Positions 7,914 to 15,297 of a DNA stretch of 18,940 nt are shown one piece after another. How positions within the stretch are numbered: the first letter of the stretch is position 1; each line of letters opens with the position of its first letter. The stretch spans positions 1 to 18,940 of the forward strand of contig CAMWLB010000017.1 in the NCBI GenBank assembly GCA_947174985.1. The letters are read 5' to 3'. The DNA comes from an uncultured Lachnospiraceae bacterium (GTDB lineage: Bacteria > Bacillota > Clostridia > Lachnospirales > Lachnospiraceae). Made by a program: the position numbers and the translations under genes. A model generated the notes under the pieces. That model searched no databases and was not told the DNA's origin. It saw only the letters and a program-made list of their open reading frames with translations.

Positions 7914-7942
7914 TGTCGATTTTATTTTTCGACATTTTATCA
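7914..7942 (-). promoter_or_regulatory. Inverted Spo0A-like boxes overlapping a possible -10 element
   Basis: TGTCGA (7914-7919) and TCGACA (7929-7934) form an inverted repeat with 9 AT-only bases between. On the minus strand the right copy reads TGTCGAA, the full Spo0A box core; the left copy matches 6 of 7 on the plus strand. Directly upstream on the minus strand, TGATAAAAT (7934-7942) is an extended -10 candidate; the matching -35 is poor. Overlap of box and -10 would suit repression. No experiment or motif scan supports this. Confidence 0.45.
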
Positions 7943-8004
7943 CAATTTTCCGTTAAAAATATATTTTACTATGCAAGAGTAGAAATTTTTTGGGATATTC
8001 GCCT

Positions 8005-8997
8005 CTATTTCTCCGTCATTGCAGAAAGCAGCTCCCTTATCTGCTCCACGGAAAGCCACTCGTTGTTATTTCCTGAGCTGTAGGAAAAGCCCTCTGGCAC
8101 CTTTTTACCGGTAGGCACTGCCCGCTTATGCTCGCTCCATACTATCTGCGGATAAATAATGAAATGCTTGTCATATTCATAGGTGTTCGGCGCATCCTCC
8201 ACCGTCACCATGATTTCATGCAGTTTCTCGCCCTCGCGGATTCCGACCTCTCTCGTCGCCATGCCGGGCGCCATCGCCTCCGCCAAATCCGTTATCTTGA
8301 AGGAAGGAATCTTGGAGATAAAGGTCTCTCCGCCCTTTGCCTCCTCCAACGCCTTAATAACCAGTTCCACTCCCTGCTGCAGGCTAATCCAGAAACGGGT
8401 CATTCGATAATCCGTGATGGGAAGCTCCGTACCACCATTTTTTAAAATAGAATCAAAGAATGGAATAACTGAGCCTCGGCTGCCTGCCACATTGCCGTAA
8501 CGCACGATGGAAAAACTGATGTCTCTTGCGCCCGCATATGCATTGGCTGCAATAAAAAGCTTGTCCGAAACCAGTTTGGTGCCGCCATACAGATTGACCG
8601 GATTCACTGCCTTATCGGTGGAGAGCGCCACCACTTTCTTTACATTGGTGTCAAGGCAGGCATCAATGACATTCTGCGCGCCGTTGACATTGGTTTTTAT
8701 CGCCTCCGCCGGATTGTATTCACATGCCGGCACCTGTTTCAGCGCCGCCGCATGGATAACATAGTCAACGCCGTCAAGTGCCCTTGTAAGCCTCTCCCTG
8801 TCCCTGACGTCACCGATAAAAAAGCGGAGTTTGTCTGCATAGGGCTTGAACTCATTCTGCATAATAAACTGCTTGAACTCGTCACGGGAATAGATGATGA
8901 TTTTTTTCGGGTTATAATGTTCTAATACGTATCGTGTAAATGCCTTGCCGAATGTACCTGTGCCTCCGGTGACCAGTATTGCTTTGTCGTTTAACAT
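8005..8997 (-). CDS. pseB: UDP-N-acetylglucosamine 4,6-dehydratase (inverting), PseB type
   Basis: 330 residues, an extended short-chain dehydrogenase of the FlaA1/PseB/CapE group. It removes water from UDP-GlcNAc with C5 inversion, giving a UDP-4-keto-6-deoxy-L-AltNAc intermediate in the cytosol. Visible are the NAD loop TGGTGTFG (10-17), HAAALKQVPACEYNP (82-96), the catalytic STDKA (126-130) and Tyr137-x3-Lys141 in NLYGGTKL, plus MTRFWISLQQGVELV and FISKIPSFKITDLAEAM, which are typical of PseB. ATG 8997 is the sensible start, since the 30 extra residues of the longer open frame read through the promoter and leader. Its ribosome site is weak (AAAGG 13 bases upstream). It is a single-gene unit with its own promoter. 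No recognisable pseC, pseG or pseI follows, so the product may serve pseudaminic acid, FucNAc or the neighbouring aminotransferase. CapE-like activity cannot be excluded. Confidence 0.92.
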   Translation of the reverse strand: MLNDKAILVTGGTGTFGKAFTRYVLEHYNPKKIIIYSRDEFKQFIMQNEFKPYADKLRFFIGDVRDRERLTRALDGVDYVIHAAALKQVPACEYNPAEAIKTNVNGAQNVIDACLDTNVKKVVALSTDKAVNPVNLYGGTKLVSDKLFIAANAYAGARDISFSIVRYGNVAGSRGSVIPFFDSILKNGGTELPITDYRMTRFWISLQQGVELVIKALEEAKGGETFISKIPSFKITDLAEAMAPGMATREVGIREGEKLHEIMVTVEDAPNTYEYDKHFIIYPQIVWSEHKRAVPTGKKVPEGFSYSSGNNNEWLSVEQIRELLSAMTEK

Positions 8998-9058
8998 GTT
9001 TATGACCGTACCTTTCTTTTCATCTGTTTTTTCTGTTATAGTGTATCCAATGAAGTTG

Positions 9059-9087
9059 ATTATAGCATTATCTTGGGGAAAAGTCAT
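9059..9087 (-). promoter_or_regulatory. Extended -10 promoter of pseB
   Basis: On the minus strand, -35 ATGACT (9082-9087), a 17-base spacer, TG, one base, then a perfect TATAAT (9059-9064). Predicted start of transcription is near 9052, giving a leader of about 55 bases. The sequence is nearly identical to the fkp promoter, including spacer bases that sigma factors do not normally constrain. Confidence 0.83.
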
Positions 9088-9114
9088 CTTTTTTCTGACT
9101 TCGTTCCATCTTCC

Positions 9115-9248
9115 GCCCTGTCAGAGCACTCTTCCGGCACTGCATCGCTCTCGCTCTGCAAAAGACGTAGCAGTGCTAAGCTCGAAAAAACCTCGCTAAG
9201 CACTGACGTCTTTTAACGTGCTGTGCCGGAAGAGTGCTCTGACAGGGC
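9115..9248. repeat. 134-base nested palindrome in the gap before pseB
   Basis: The outer arms are a perfect 26-base inverted repeat, 9115-9140 (begins GCCCTGTC, ends CCGGCAC) against 9223-9248. Inside lies a second imperfect palindrome: AAAAGACGT (9160-9168) pairs with 9206-9214, CAGTGCT (9171-9177) with 9199-9205, and AGC (9179-9181) with GCT (9195-9197), leaving a 2-base bulge and one mismatch. The loop includes an A6 run. The inner stem is flanked by A4 and T4, so it is terminator-like on both strands. It lies between the end of the right-hand block and the pseB promoter. It could be a strong transcription barrier or a small non-autonomous mobile or intergenic repeat; no clear target duplication is seen. 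Confidence 0.88.
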
Positions 9249-9275
9249 TGGACTTGCACAAGGGTGAAAATATTA

Positions 9276-11057
9276 TTACTTCGATTCGTATAGCACAAAT
9301 TTGTCGTTGGAGAAGGTTTCCTTATAGTTGTAGTCTTTCATAAATTGTACTATCATACTTAGTTTCACATCGCCAGCCGCCGCAAGGTCTGCCTGTATAT
9401 CTACTGCACAGTCTTTGTTTAGGATGACAACGGGAGGTTCTTTTCCTTCTGCCAGTTCTTTCTTCATTTCCTCCATTGCTGCCTCCATGGAAGCGGTGCT
9501 GTAGGAGGCCAGGTCGCTCCAGGGGTTGAATACCGAAGGCATTTCTAAGTAGAAGCTGAGGGAGGGGATGTAGCCGTATAGGATGACTTCCCTGCCAATC
9601 AGTTTGTTTTCGGAAGCGTACGCACTGATTTCCGACAGCCATCGCGCTCTTTCTTCGCTCATGCGGATACCTTTTAGTACCATGTTATTTTCTACTTTAG
9701 CGGCTGTGCTTTTTACGCCGGTTGCTTCTGCAAAGACAAAACGTGTGCCAAAACCTATGCTTTGGAAGAGGAAAATGGCCGTAAACATGATGGCAAGTGC
9801 CTTTATTGGCAAGACCAAAGGGATTTTCCACTCCGTTTTGCTCCTATACAGTCTGTAGATGTTCCACAGCACATAGGGCGCTGCCAGAAAAAGATTGTTG
9901 AAGCTGGTAAAAAGACCGTTATTGCTGCCAATAGAAGTAAGAAGCACCGACAAAAAAATCAGACCTGCCAGCAGTTTCTCCTTCTTCTCCGATTTTCTTC
10001 CGAAAACCCGCACCAGACACACAACGAGGGTCAGTATCAAAAACAGTGTTGCCGGCTTTTGCATGGAGCTATACTCGTCAAAGCGCAGGTCGCAGAAGAT
10101 GCTGTTGCCCTGCGCATCCTTTCTGGTGTACAGCCACACGGCTGCCGCCGCCGCAAACACCGCACAGGCAATCCTTTTCACCCATCGGAATGACTTTGGC
10201 AGTATCATACAAACGATAATACCTGGTACTGCAAAAAACAAAATCCGGTTCACCCAGTACAGATTCTCAATATATTCGGAAAACATTCTGTATAGCATGG
10301 AGGAAGCCTTGTAATCTGTAGCTGTTTCTGTCATGGCAAACAGCCGTTTAATCCCCTCCACATAGTCAGGCAGCCCGTAGCGCAGGGACAGATAACCCAG
10401 CCAGAGCAAAACAGCGCTTATATATCCCAGCATACAAAAGCCGGTCTCCTGCAGAACCTTTTTCCACTTTTTGCGGCAAATCACGGCATATGCCCACACC
10501 CCCACTATCATGGCAGCCTCAGGCAGATTGGAAAATCGGACAAATACGTTGGTCCCCAGCATCACGCCGGCAAGCACCAAATAACGGTTCTTTTCCTGCG
10601 AAAGCCCCTCATACAAAAACAGCACGCCCGCAAGAAACAGCACATAGGTCAGATAATTATACAAAAGTGCCGTCGGACAGAAACACAGGCTGACCGCCGC
10701 AAACTCTCCCACAAACACCACGCCTGCAGGCAGCTTCACCCGCCTTGTCAGAAACAGGTACGATATGAGTGCCAGCAGACTCGTAAACAGTCCCGTGTAC
10801 AGATTCATAAAAAGAAGGGTGTGCCCGCCGGGAAGCAGTGTGAAAAAATGCCCCACGGCATTCGCGAGGTACGTGGAAAAAAGCCACATGGAATCCATGT
10901 GCTCCAGTCCCATATACCTGAAATTGGCATAATTATAGCCCGTATCCCACAAATCCAGGCCCCAGTGAATGTGGCGGAGTGGATACAGTAACAGTATGAT
11001 TGGAAATATATAGTTGCAGCATATCCGATAAAATCGGGATTCCTTCCATCTATCCAT
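9276..11057 (-). CDS. Large polytopic membrane protein, probable GT-C glycosyltransferase
   Basis: 593 residues. A short cytoplasmic N terminus precedes about eleven hydrophobic segments to about residue 440, then an extracytoplasmic domain of about 150 residues. The first outer loop carries GLDLWDTG (33-40) with Asp35 and Asp38, where GT-C enzymes place the catalytic acidic residue. Members of this fold use polyprenyl-phosphate sugars on the outer face of the membrane. I cannot name the donor or acceptor. A polymerase or ligase role in the polysaccharide is also conceivable, since no recognisable Wzy is present. ATG 11057 follows GGGAG (11063-11067) with 5-base spacing; the alternative ATG at 11069 overlaps that site and has none of its own. 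It ends the right-hand block and is followed by the nested palindrome. Confidence 0.8.
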   Translation of the reverse strand: MDRWKESRFYRICCNYIFPIILLLYPLRHIHWGLDLWDTGYNYANFRYMGLEHMDSMWLFSTYLANAVGHFFTLLPGGHTLLFMNLYTGLFTSLLALISYLFLTRRVKLPAGVVFVGEFAAVSLCFCPTALLYNYLTYVLFLAGVLFLYEGLSQEKNRYLVLAGVMLGTNVFVRFSNLPEAAMIVGVWAYAVICRKKWKKVLQETGFCMLGYISAVLLWLGYLSLRYGLPDYVEGIKRLFAMTETATDYKASSMLYRMFSEYIENLYWVNRILFFAVPGIIVCMILPKSFRWVKRIACAVFAAAAAVWLYTRKDAQGNSIFCDLRFDEYSSMQKPATLFLILTLVVCLVRVFGRKSEKKEKLLAGLIFLSVLLTSIGSNNGLFTSFNNLFLAAPYVLWNIYRLYRSKTEWKIPLVLPIKALAIMFTAIFLFQSIGFGTRFVFAEATGVKSTAAKVENNMVLKGIRMSEERARWLSEISAYASENKLIGREVILYGYIPSLSFYLEMPSVFNPWSDLASYSTASMEAAMEEMKKELAEGKEPPVVILNKDCAVDIQADLAAAGDVKLSMIVQFMKDYNYKETFSNDKFVLYESK

Positions 11058-11081
11058 ATTTACTCCCATCAGTACGCTTTT

Positions 11082-12134
11082 TTACACCAGTTTTCGCATA
11101 AATGGTGTCAATTTTATAAGCCATGTAATCAAAATTCCCGCTCCGAAAATCAAGAAACACCACAAAAAGCTGGTCAACAACGGGGGAAATCCTTCCGTTA
11201 AATGGTTCCATGATTCTCCAATACATATTCGGAAAATCGGCTCCAACAGATAAACACCAAACGTTTTATCGCCCACAAATAATATTCCTTTTCTCAACTT
11301 ATCCGGAAATTCTGTATTCTCCAAACAATGTCTTGTTTCACAGAATACAGATATACAGACTAAAGGAAGCAGCACTCCCAAAAAATTTTCCGTGTATGCT
11401 CCTGTGGCTTTATATTCATAATATAGCATACAGCAAGTAGTAATGATGCAGAAACAGCTTATACCCCGACACAGTATCCGCTTTCTCGTACTGTTATATA
11501 AATTTTCTGTCGTTCCGAAATAAAATCCTATCAAAAAATAAAAGACCGAATCCTCCAGCATAATGACATCCAGCGCCGGACTCATGGCATATCCCAACAA
11601 AATAAATATTACCATTGGCAGCAGTCCTCTTAACAAAATCTTCAACCCCACCAGATAATATACCGTTGTCCGGGACAAAGCACCCACAATTCCCCGAAGA
11701 AAGGGAAGCATAAGCATCAAGCCCAAATATGAATATAAAAACCAATATGTTCCAATATCTCCCCGATAAATAATTTTCACTAATTCTCTTATGCTAAAGA
11801 GCTCTTTTCGAAAAAAACAATCCGCCACATATGTAAGCATAGAAGCGGCAGCAATAACCAATGCATAGCGGACAATTCTTTTTTTAATCACTTCCGAAAA
11901 AGATTCCTGCTTTCCCAAAAGCAAATATCCCGAAATCATAAAAAACAAAGGGACAGACATTTTACATAGTACGGACAACAGCATGGATATCACATAGTCA
12001 AACTTATTCGTAGTTGTCGCAAAAAGGAAAAAACCTTTGGTATTGGTATGATTAAAAAGAACTCCCAAAATAGCAACAATTCTAATCACTTCCAAATACA
12101 CGATGTTTTTTCTTTTGTCATAAGCTTTTTCCAT
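11082..12134 (-). CDS. Family 3 acyltransferase (OafA/WecH-like), AT-rich
   Basis: 350 residues, about ten membrane segments. The N-terminal block IVYLEVIRIVAILGVLFNHT holds the conserved Arg and the catalytic His29 of the acyltransferase-3 family, and PLFFMISGYLLL follows at the usual place. Such integral membrane enzymes move O-acetyl or other acyl groups onto surface sugars. ATG 12134 has a GGAG about 11 bases upstream. Base composition differs from the neighbours: three sampled 60-base lines inside it (11581, 11881 and 12001) contain 22, 20 and 18 G+C, while a sampled line in fkp (4381) contains 30. This suggests later acquisition. It directly follows a second acyltransferase of the same family but is clearly divergent from it, so the two are unlikely to be a recent duplication. 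Confidence 0.88.
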   Translation of the reverse strand: MEKAYDKRKNIVYLEVIRIVAILGVLFNHTNTKGFFLFATTTNKFDYVISMLLSVLCKMSVPLFFMISGYLLLGKQESFSEVIKKRIVRYALVIAAASMLTYVADCFFRKELFSIRELVKIIYRGDIGTYWFLYSYLGLMLMLPFLRGIVGALSRTTVYYLVGLKILLRGLLPMVIFILLGYAMSPALDVIMLEDSVFYFLIGFYFGTTENLYNSTRKRILCRGISCFCIITTCCMLYYEYKATGAYTENFLGVLLPLVCISVFCETRHCLENTEFPDKLRKGILFVGDKTFGVYLLEPIFRICIGESWNHLTEGFPPLLTSFLWCFLIFGAGILITWLIKLTPFMRKLV

Positions 12135-12192
12135 AGAATTCTATTCTCCATCAGCAGATATTTTCACACATGATATGCCTCAGCACATAAAT

Positions 12193-13350
12193 CTATTCTT
12201 TAATCACAAGCGTATCCAGCCATTGGTTCAGGCGCCTGTAAGCGCCTACATGGGAGAGCAGCAGATGCAGCCCCCGAAACAAAAGACTCCGCAGCATATC
12301 GACCAGGATACCAATGACAAATACCAGTATGGCGGCAAGCAAAGTATACAGCACCAGCATCATGCCATTATCCGGCATCCCTGCCACAGAATACAGCCAT
12401 TCCTGCCATTCATACCGGATTGCAATATGCTCATGCCAGAGATAAACGCCCAGCGTATATGGCGCAATCCGGCAGGCAAAGCGGCTGAACGCCCCTTGCT
12501 TTATTTTTATATGACAGAATAAATAGAAAAGCGCAACCGACGCAAGCAATGTCAGGATATGGTTATAATTGTAGCTGACTGTCAGCATATTACTCAGTTT
12601 TCCTGTCCGCAGATACAAAAACCGCAAAATAAACGCCAGTGTAAAAATTCCCGCCCCCGATGCCAGATAGACCAAAAAGGAACGTCCCGCACTTTTAAAA
12701 AATGATATGCCGTACAGCCTGATATATGCCGCCACCAGAAAGACGCACATGTACCAGATACAGTCATAGCCCTGCATATCCGTAGAAAGCTTAATTGGTA
12801 CAACCGACTTTATAATACAGACCACAAAAATCAGCAAAAACAACACTGTCTGAAACTGCTTTTGGGTCAGCTTCTTTACCCCCTGTGCCAACAGAGGCAT
12901 AAACAGATACATCAGAAAATATGCCGTCATAAACCAATAATGGCTTGTGGAAATCGGCAGGCAAAGCGTCGCCAAATAATAAATGGAAAAGCCTTCTTCC
13001 GGCAAATAGCCAAAGGCAGCAGCAATCACACCTATGGTGATGCTGTAAAACAAAACCTGTAGAAGAAGCTGCAGGAGGCGTTTCACCTTAAAGGAACTTT
13101 CAATCAAAAAATAGCCGCTCAGCAGCATATAGACGTTCAAAGAGCCAATCGCCAGCGCCTCCATGCCCCATGCCACATAGCCCATGCGCGGCAGTGACGG
13201 CTCTGTCAGTTCTGTCAGCCAGCCGCCCTTTCCTAAAAAATGCAGCACGACAATCAGCAGCATGGACACAATCCGCAAAAGTTCCAAATTTGCCATTCTT
13301 TCCTTTGGGGAATTATGCTGTTGTTCTGTCATTGTCTGATTTTTGCTCAT
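12193..13350 (-). CDS. Family 3 acyltransferase (OafA/WecH-like)
   Basis: 385 residues with about ten membrane segments. The family start block NLELLRIVSMLLIVVLHFLG (21-40) gives the conserved Arg and His37, followed by LNVYMLLSGYFLI. A role in O-acylation of the surface glycan at the membrane is expected from the family. Two starts are plausible: ATG 13350 with GAGGA about 10 bases away, and ATG 13296 (residue 19, MANLELLR) with AAAGGA at close spacing. The shorter form begins as family members usually do, so the first 18 hydrophilic residues may not be real. It follows the AsnB-type gene by 36 bases and is probably cotranscribed with it. Confidence 0.9.
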   Translation of the reverse strand: MSKNQTMTEQQHNSPKERMANLELLRIVSMLLIVVLHFLGKGGWLTELTEPSLPRMGYVAWGMEALAIGSLNVYMLLSGYFLIESSFKVKRLLQLLLQVLFYSITIGVIAAAFGYLPEEGFSIYYLATLCLPISTSHYWFMTAYFLMYLFMPLLAQGVKKLTQKQFQTVLFLLIFVVCIIKSVVPIKLSTDMQGYDCIWYMCVFLVAAYIRLYGISFFKSAGRSFLVYLASGAGIFTLAFILRFLYLRTGKLSNMLTVSYNYNHILTLLASVALFYLFCHIKIKQGAFSRFACRIAPYTLGVYLWHEHIAIRYEWQEWLYSVAGMPDNGMMLVLYTLLAAILVFVIGILVDMLRSLLFRGLHLLLSHVGAYRRLNQWLDTLVIKE

Positions 13351-13386
13351 TTTTTCTTTTCCTCAGAATACCTTTCAAAGTGTTTC

Positions 13387-15267
13387 TCATTCCATATACG
13401 CCGCATACCACTGTTGGAATACAAAATAGGACCACATCAGCTTGGAATAATTCGCACCGGTTGCCGGCCCCGCATCGCCATGCTCCATATAAGTGTCAAG
13501 CATTTTACAAACGAATTCCGCATCAAAGATGCCCTGCCGCACCAGAAAATCATGGTTTCCCATATCCAGAAGCCGTTCCTTTAAAGGACCGCGCAGCCAC
13601 TTGTCCAAGGGTACTCCAAAACCGACCTTCGGTCTGTCCAGCAGTTCTCTTGGAATATAATCGTAAGCAATATCCTTTAAAATTCTCTTTTTCACTTTCT
13701 TATCGTATTTAAAGGAATGGGGCAGCCTGTAGGAATACTCCATCACCTCTTTATCCAGAATCGGGCAGCGCGCTTCCAAGGAATACTTCATGGACGCCCT
13801 GTCCACCTTACAAAGAATATCCCCGGGCAGATAGGTATCCATATCCAGCAACATTCTCCGCTCCTGCCAGTTTTTCTCCCTGTAGGCGCTCTCCATATGA
13901 TACAAAATGGGGATTGCCTCTCCCTTCACCATGCCGTAAGCCGTCTCCAGATAACTGCTTGCGCCGAACTGGGTTTTGGTCTCCCTCTCCCTGTTTGCCG
14001 CAATAATCCTTACCTTAAAAGGCATTTTCTGCAGCATATCCGCTTTTTTGATAAGCGGCAGATTACATGCACGATAAGTCAGTTCTCCAAGGAAATCCAG
14101 CTTCTGTGCCTGTGAAACCTTGTCATACGCATTATAGCCACAGAAAAATTCATCGCCGCCATCGCCGGAAAGCACTACCGTGACATCACGCCTTGCCAGC
14201 GCCGAAACCAGCATGGTCGGAATCTGCGAGCTGTCCGCAAAAGGCTCATCATAGTACTTTGGAATACTGTCTACCAGTTCAAACATCTCTTTCTCGTCGA
14301 TATACAGCTCCGTATGGTTGGTGCCTAAGTGCTTTGCAACCTCTTTCGCAAACTTAGCCTCGTTAAACTTCTCCTCATTAAACCCAATGGAATATGTCTT
14401 GACCGGCTGCGCTGACTGACTCTGGGCAATCGCCGTAATCAGGGAAGAGTCGTAGCCGCCGCTTAAGAAAGTCCCCAACGGCACATCCGCTATCATCCGC
14501 ATGGCAACAGAGCGGTTTAACAGCTCCTTCAGTTCCCTTTTTGCCTGCGCGTAGTCCGTGACCGGATTCTTTTTACAGGTTTGATACACTTCCTTTAAAT
14601 CCCAGTATTTCCAGGTTTTTACCTTCCCCGCCAAAAACTGCAACACCATACCCGGCTCCAGCTTGTACACATTTTTAAAAATGGTATCCGGCGCATTCAG
14701 ATACTGATGGTATAAATAGCGGGACACCACTTCCGTCCGGATTCTTCTATTAAAACCGGAACATTCCATAATCGGCTTCAGTTCTGAAGCAAACACCAGA
14801 TTGCCGTCCTCCAGCCAGTAGTAGAGCGGCTTTTTCCCGATTCTGTCCCGCACCAGATAAAGCTCCCCTGTCTCCCTGTCAAACAGCGCAATCGCAAACA
14901 TTCCATTAAACCTGTCCACGCATTTGATGCCCCATTTCAGATAGGCGGCAAGAATCACTTCCGTATCGCAGGTGGAACAGAAAGGATAGTCCCCAAGCTC
15001 CTCTTTAATCTCCTGAAAATTATAAATCTCACCATTATACACCACCGAGACTCTCTTATCCTTCGAGTGCATGGGCTGATGCCCCAAAGCCGACAAATCC
15101 AGAATGGACAACCTGCGCTGCGCCAGTCCGACTGTGTACCCATTAGATGCCGGATAGATTTCTTCGCCGCTGTCATCCGGCCCTCTGTGATACATCGTAT
15201 CATTCATCCTTTTCAAAGCATCCAGTGTTATTGTATTTTTACTGACAAAACCACATATCCCGCACAT
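13387..15267 (-). CDS. asnB: AsnB-type glutamine-hydrolysing amidotransferase, possibly acting on a uronic acid
   Basis: 626 residues, full length for the family. The N-terminal class II glutaminase domain has the nucleophile Cys2 (MCGICGF), RGPDDSG (28-34) and YNGEIYNF (77-84). The synthetase domain has the ATP-pyrophosphatase loop SGGYDSS (269-275) and LSGDGGDEFFCGY. All key residues look intact, so it should activate a carboxylate as acyl-AMP and amidate it with ammonia from glutamine. The usual product is asparagine. In polysaccharide loci, members of this family (for example WbpS) amidate sugar carboxylates, and here the two upstream genes make UDP-GlcA and UDP-GalA. Uronamide formation is therefore my preferred, unproven reading. 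ATG 15267 follows GGAGG. A housekeeping asparagine synthetase cannot be excluded from sequence alone. Confidence 0.92.
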   Translation of the reverse strand: MCGICGFVSKNTITLDALKRMNDTMYHRGPDDSGEEIYPASNGYTVGLAQRRLSILDLSALGHQPMHSKDKRVSVVYNGEIYNFQEIKEELGDYPFCSTCDTEVILAAYLKWGIKCVDRFNGMFAIALFDRETGELYLVRDRIGKKPLYYWLEDGNLVFASELKPIMECSGFNRRIRTEVVSRYLYHQYLNAPDTIFKNVYKLEPGMVLQFLAGKVKTWKYWDLKEVYQTCKKNPVTDYAQAKRELKELLNRSVAMRMIADVPLGTFLSGGYDSSLITAIAQSQSAQPVKTYSIGFNEEKFNEAKFAKEVAKHLGTNHTELYIDEKEMFELVDSIPKYYDEPFADSSQIPTMLVSALARRDVTVVLSGDGGDEFFCGYNAYDKVSQAQKLDFLGELTYRACNLPLIKKADMLQKMPFKVRIIAANRERETKTQFGASSYLETAYGMVKGEAIPILYHMESAYREKNWQERRMLLDMDTYLPGDILCKVDRASMKYSLEARCPILDKEVMEYSYRLPHSFKYDKKVKKRILKDIAYDYIPRELLDRPKVGFGVPLDKWLRGPLKERLLDMGNHDFLVRQGIFDAEFVCKMLDTYMEHGDAGPATGANYSKLMWSYFVFQQWYAAYME

Positions 15268-15297
15268 ATCCGTCCTCCGGTTTTCTGCTGTTTCCCT

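Noticed and set aside
8998..9087. 30-residue N-terminal extension of the pseB product
   Set aside because: The stretch contains the -35, -10 and leader of the pseB promoter, and family members begin at the NAD-binding fold.
9115..9248. Reading the palindrome as an insertion sequence
   Set aside because: There is no transposase and no adjacent target duplication; a GACTT on each side is not next to the arms. Kept only as a repeat of unknown type.
11082..13350. Tandem acyltransferases as a recent gene duplication
   Set aside because: Beyond the family motif the two proteins share little sequence and differ in base composition.
13387..15267. SGGYDSS in the AsnB-type protein as a broken ATP loop
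   Set aside because: Only the non-catalytic Leu of the common SGGLDSS is replaced; the Ser, Gly and Asp positions are intact, so loss of function is not implied.
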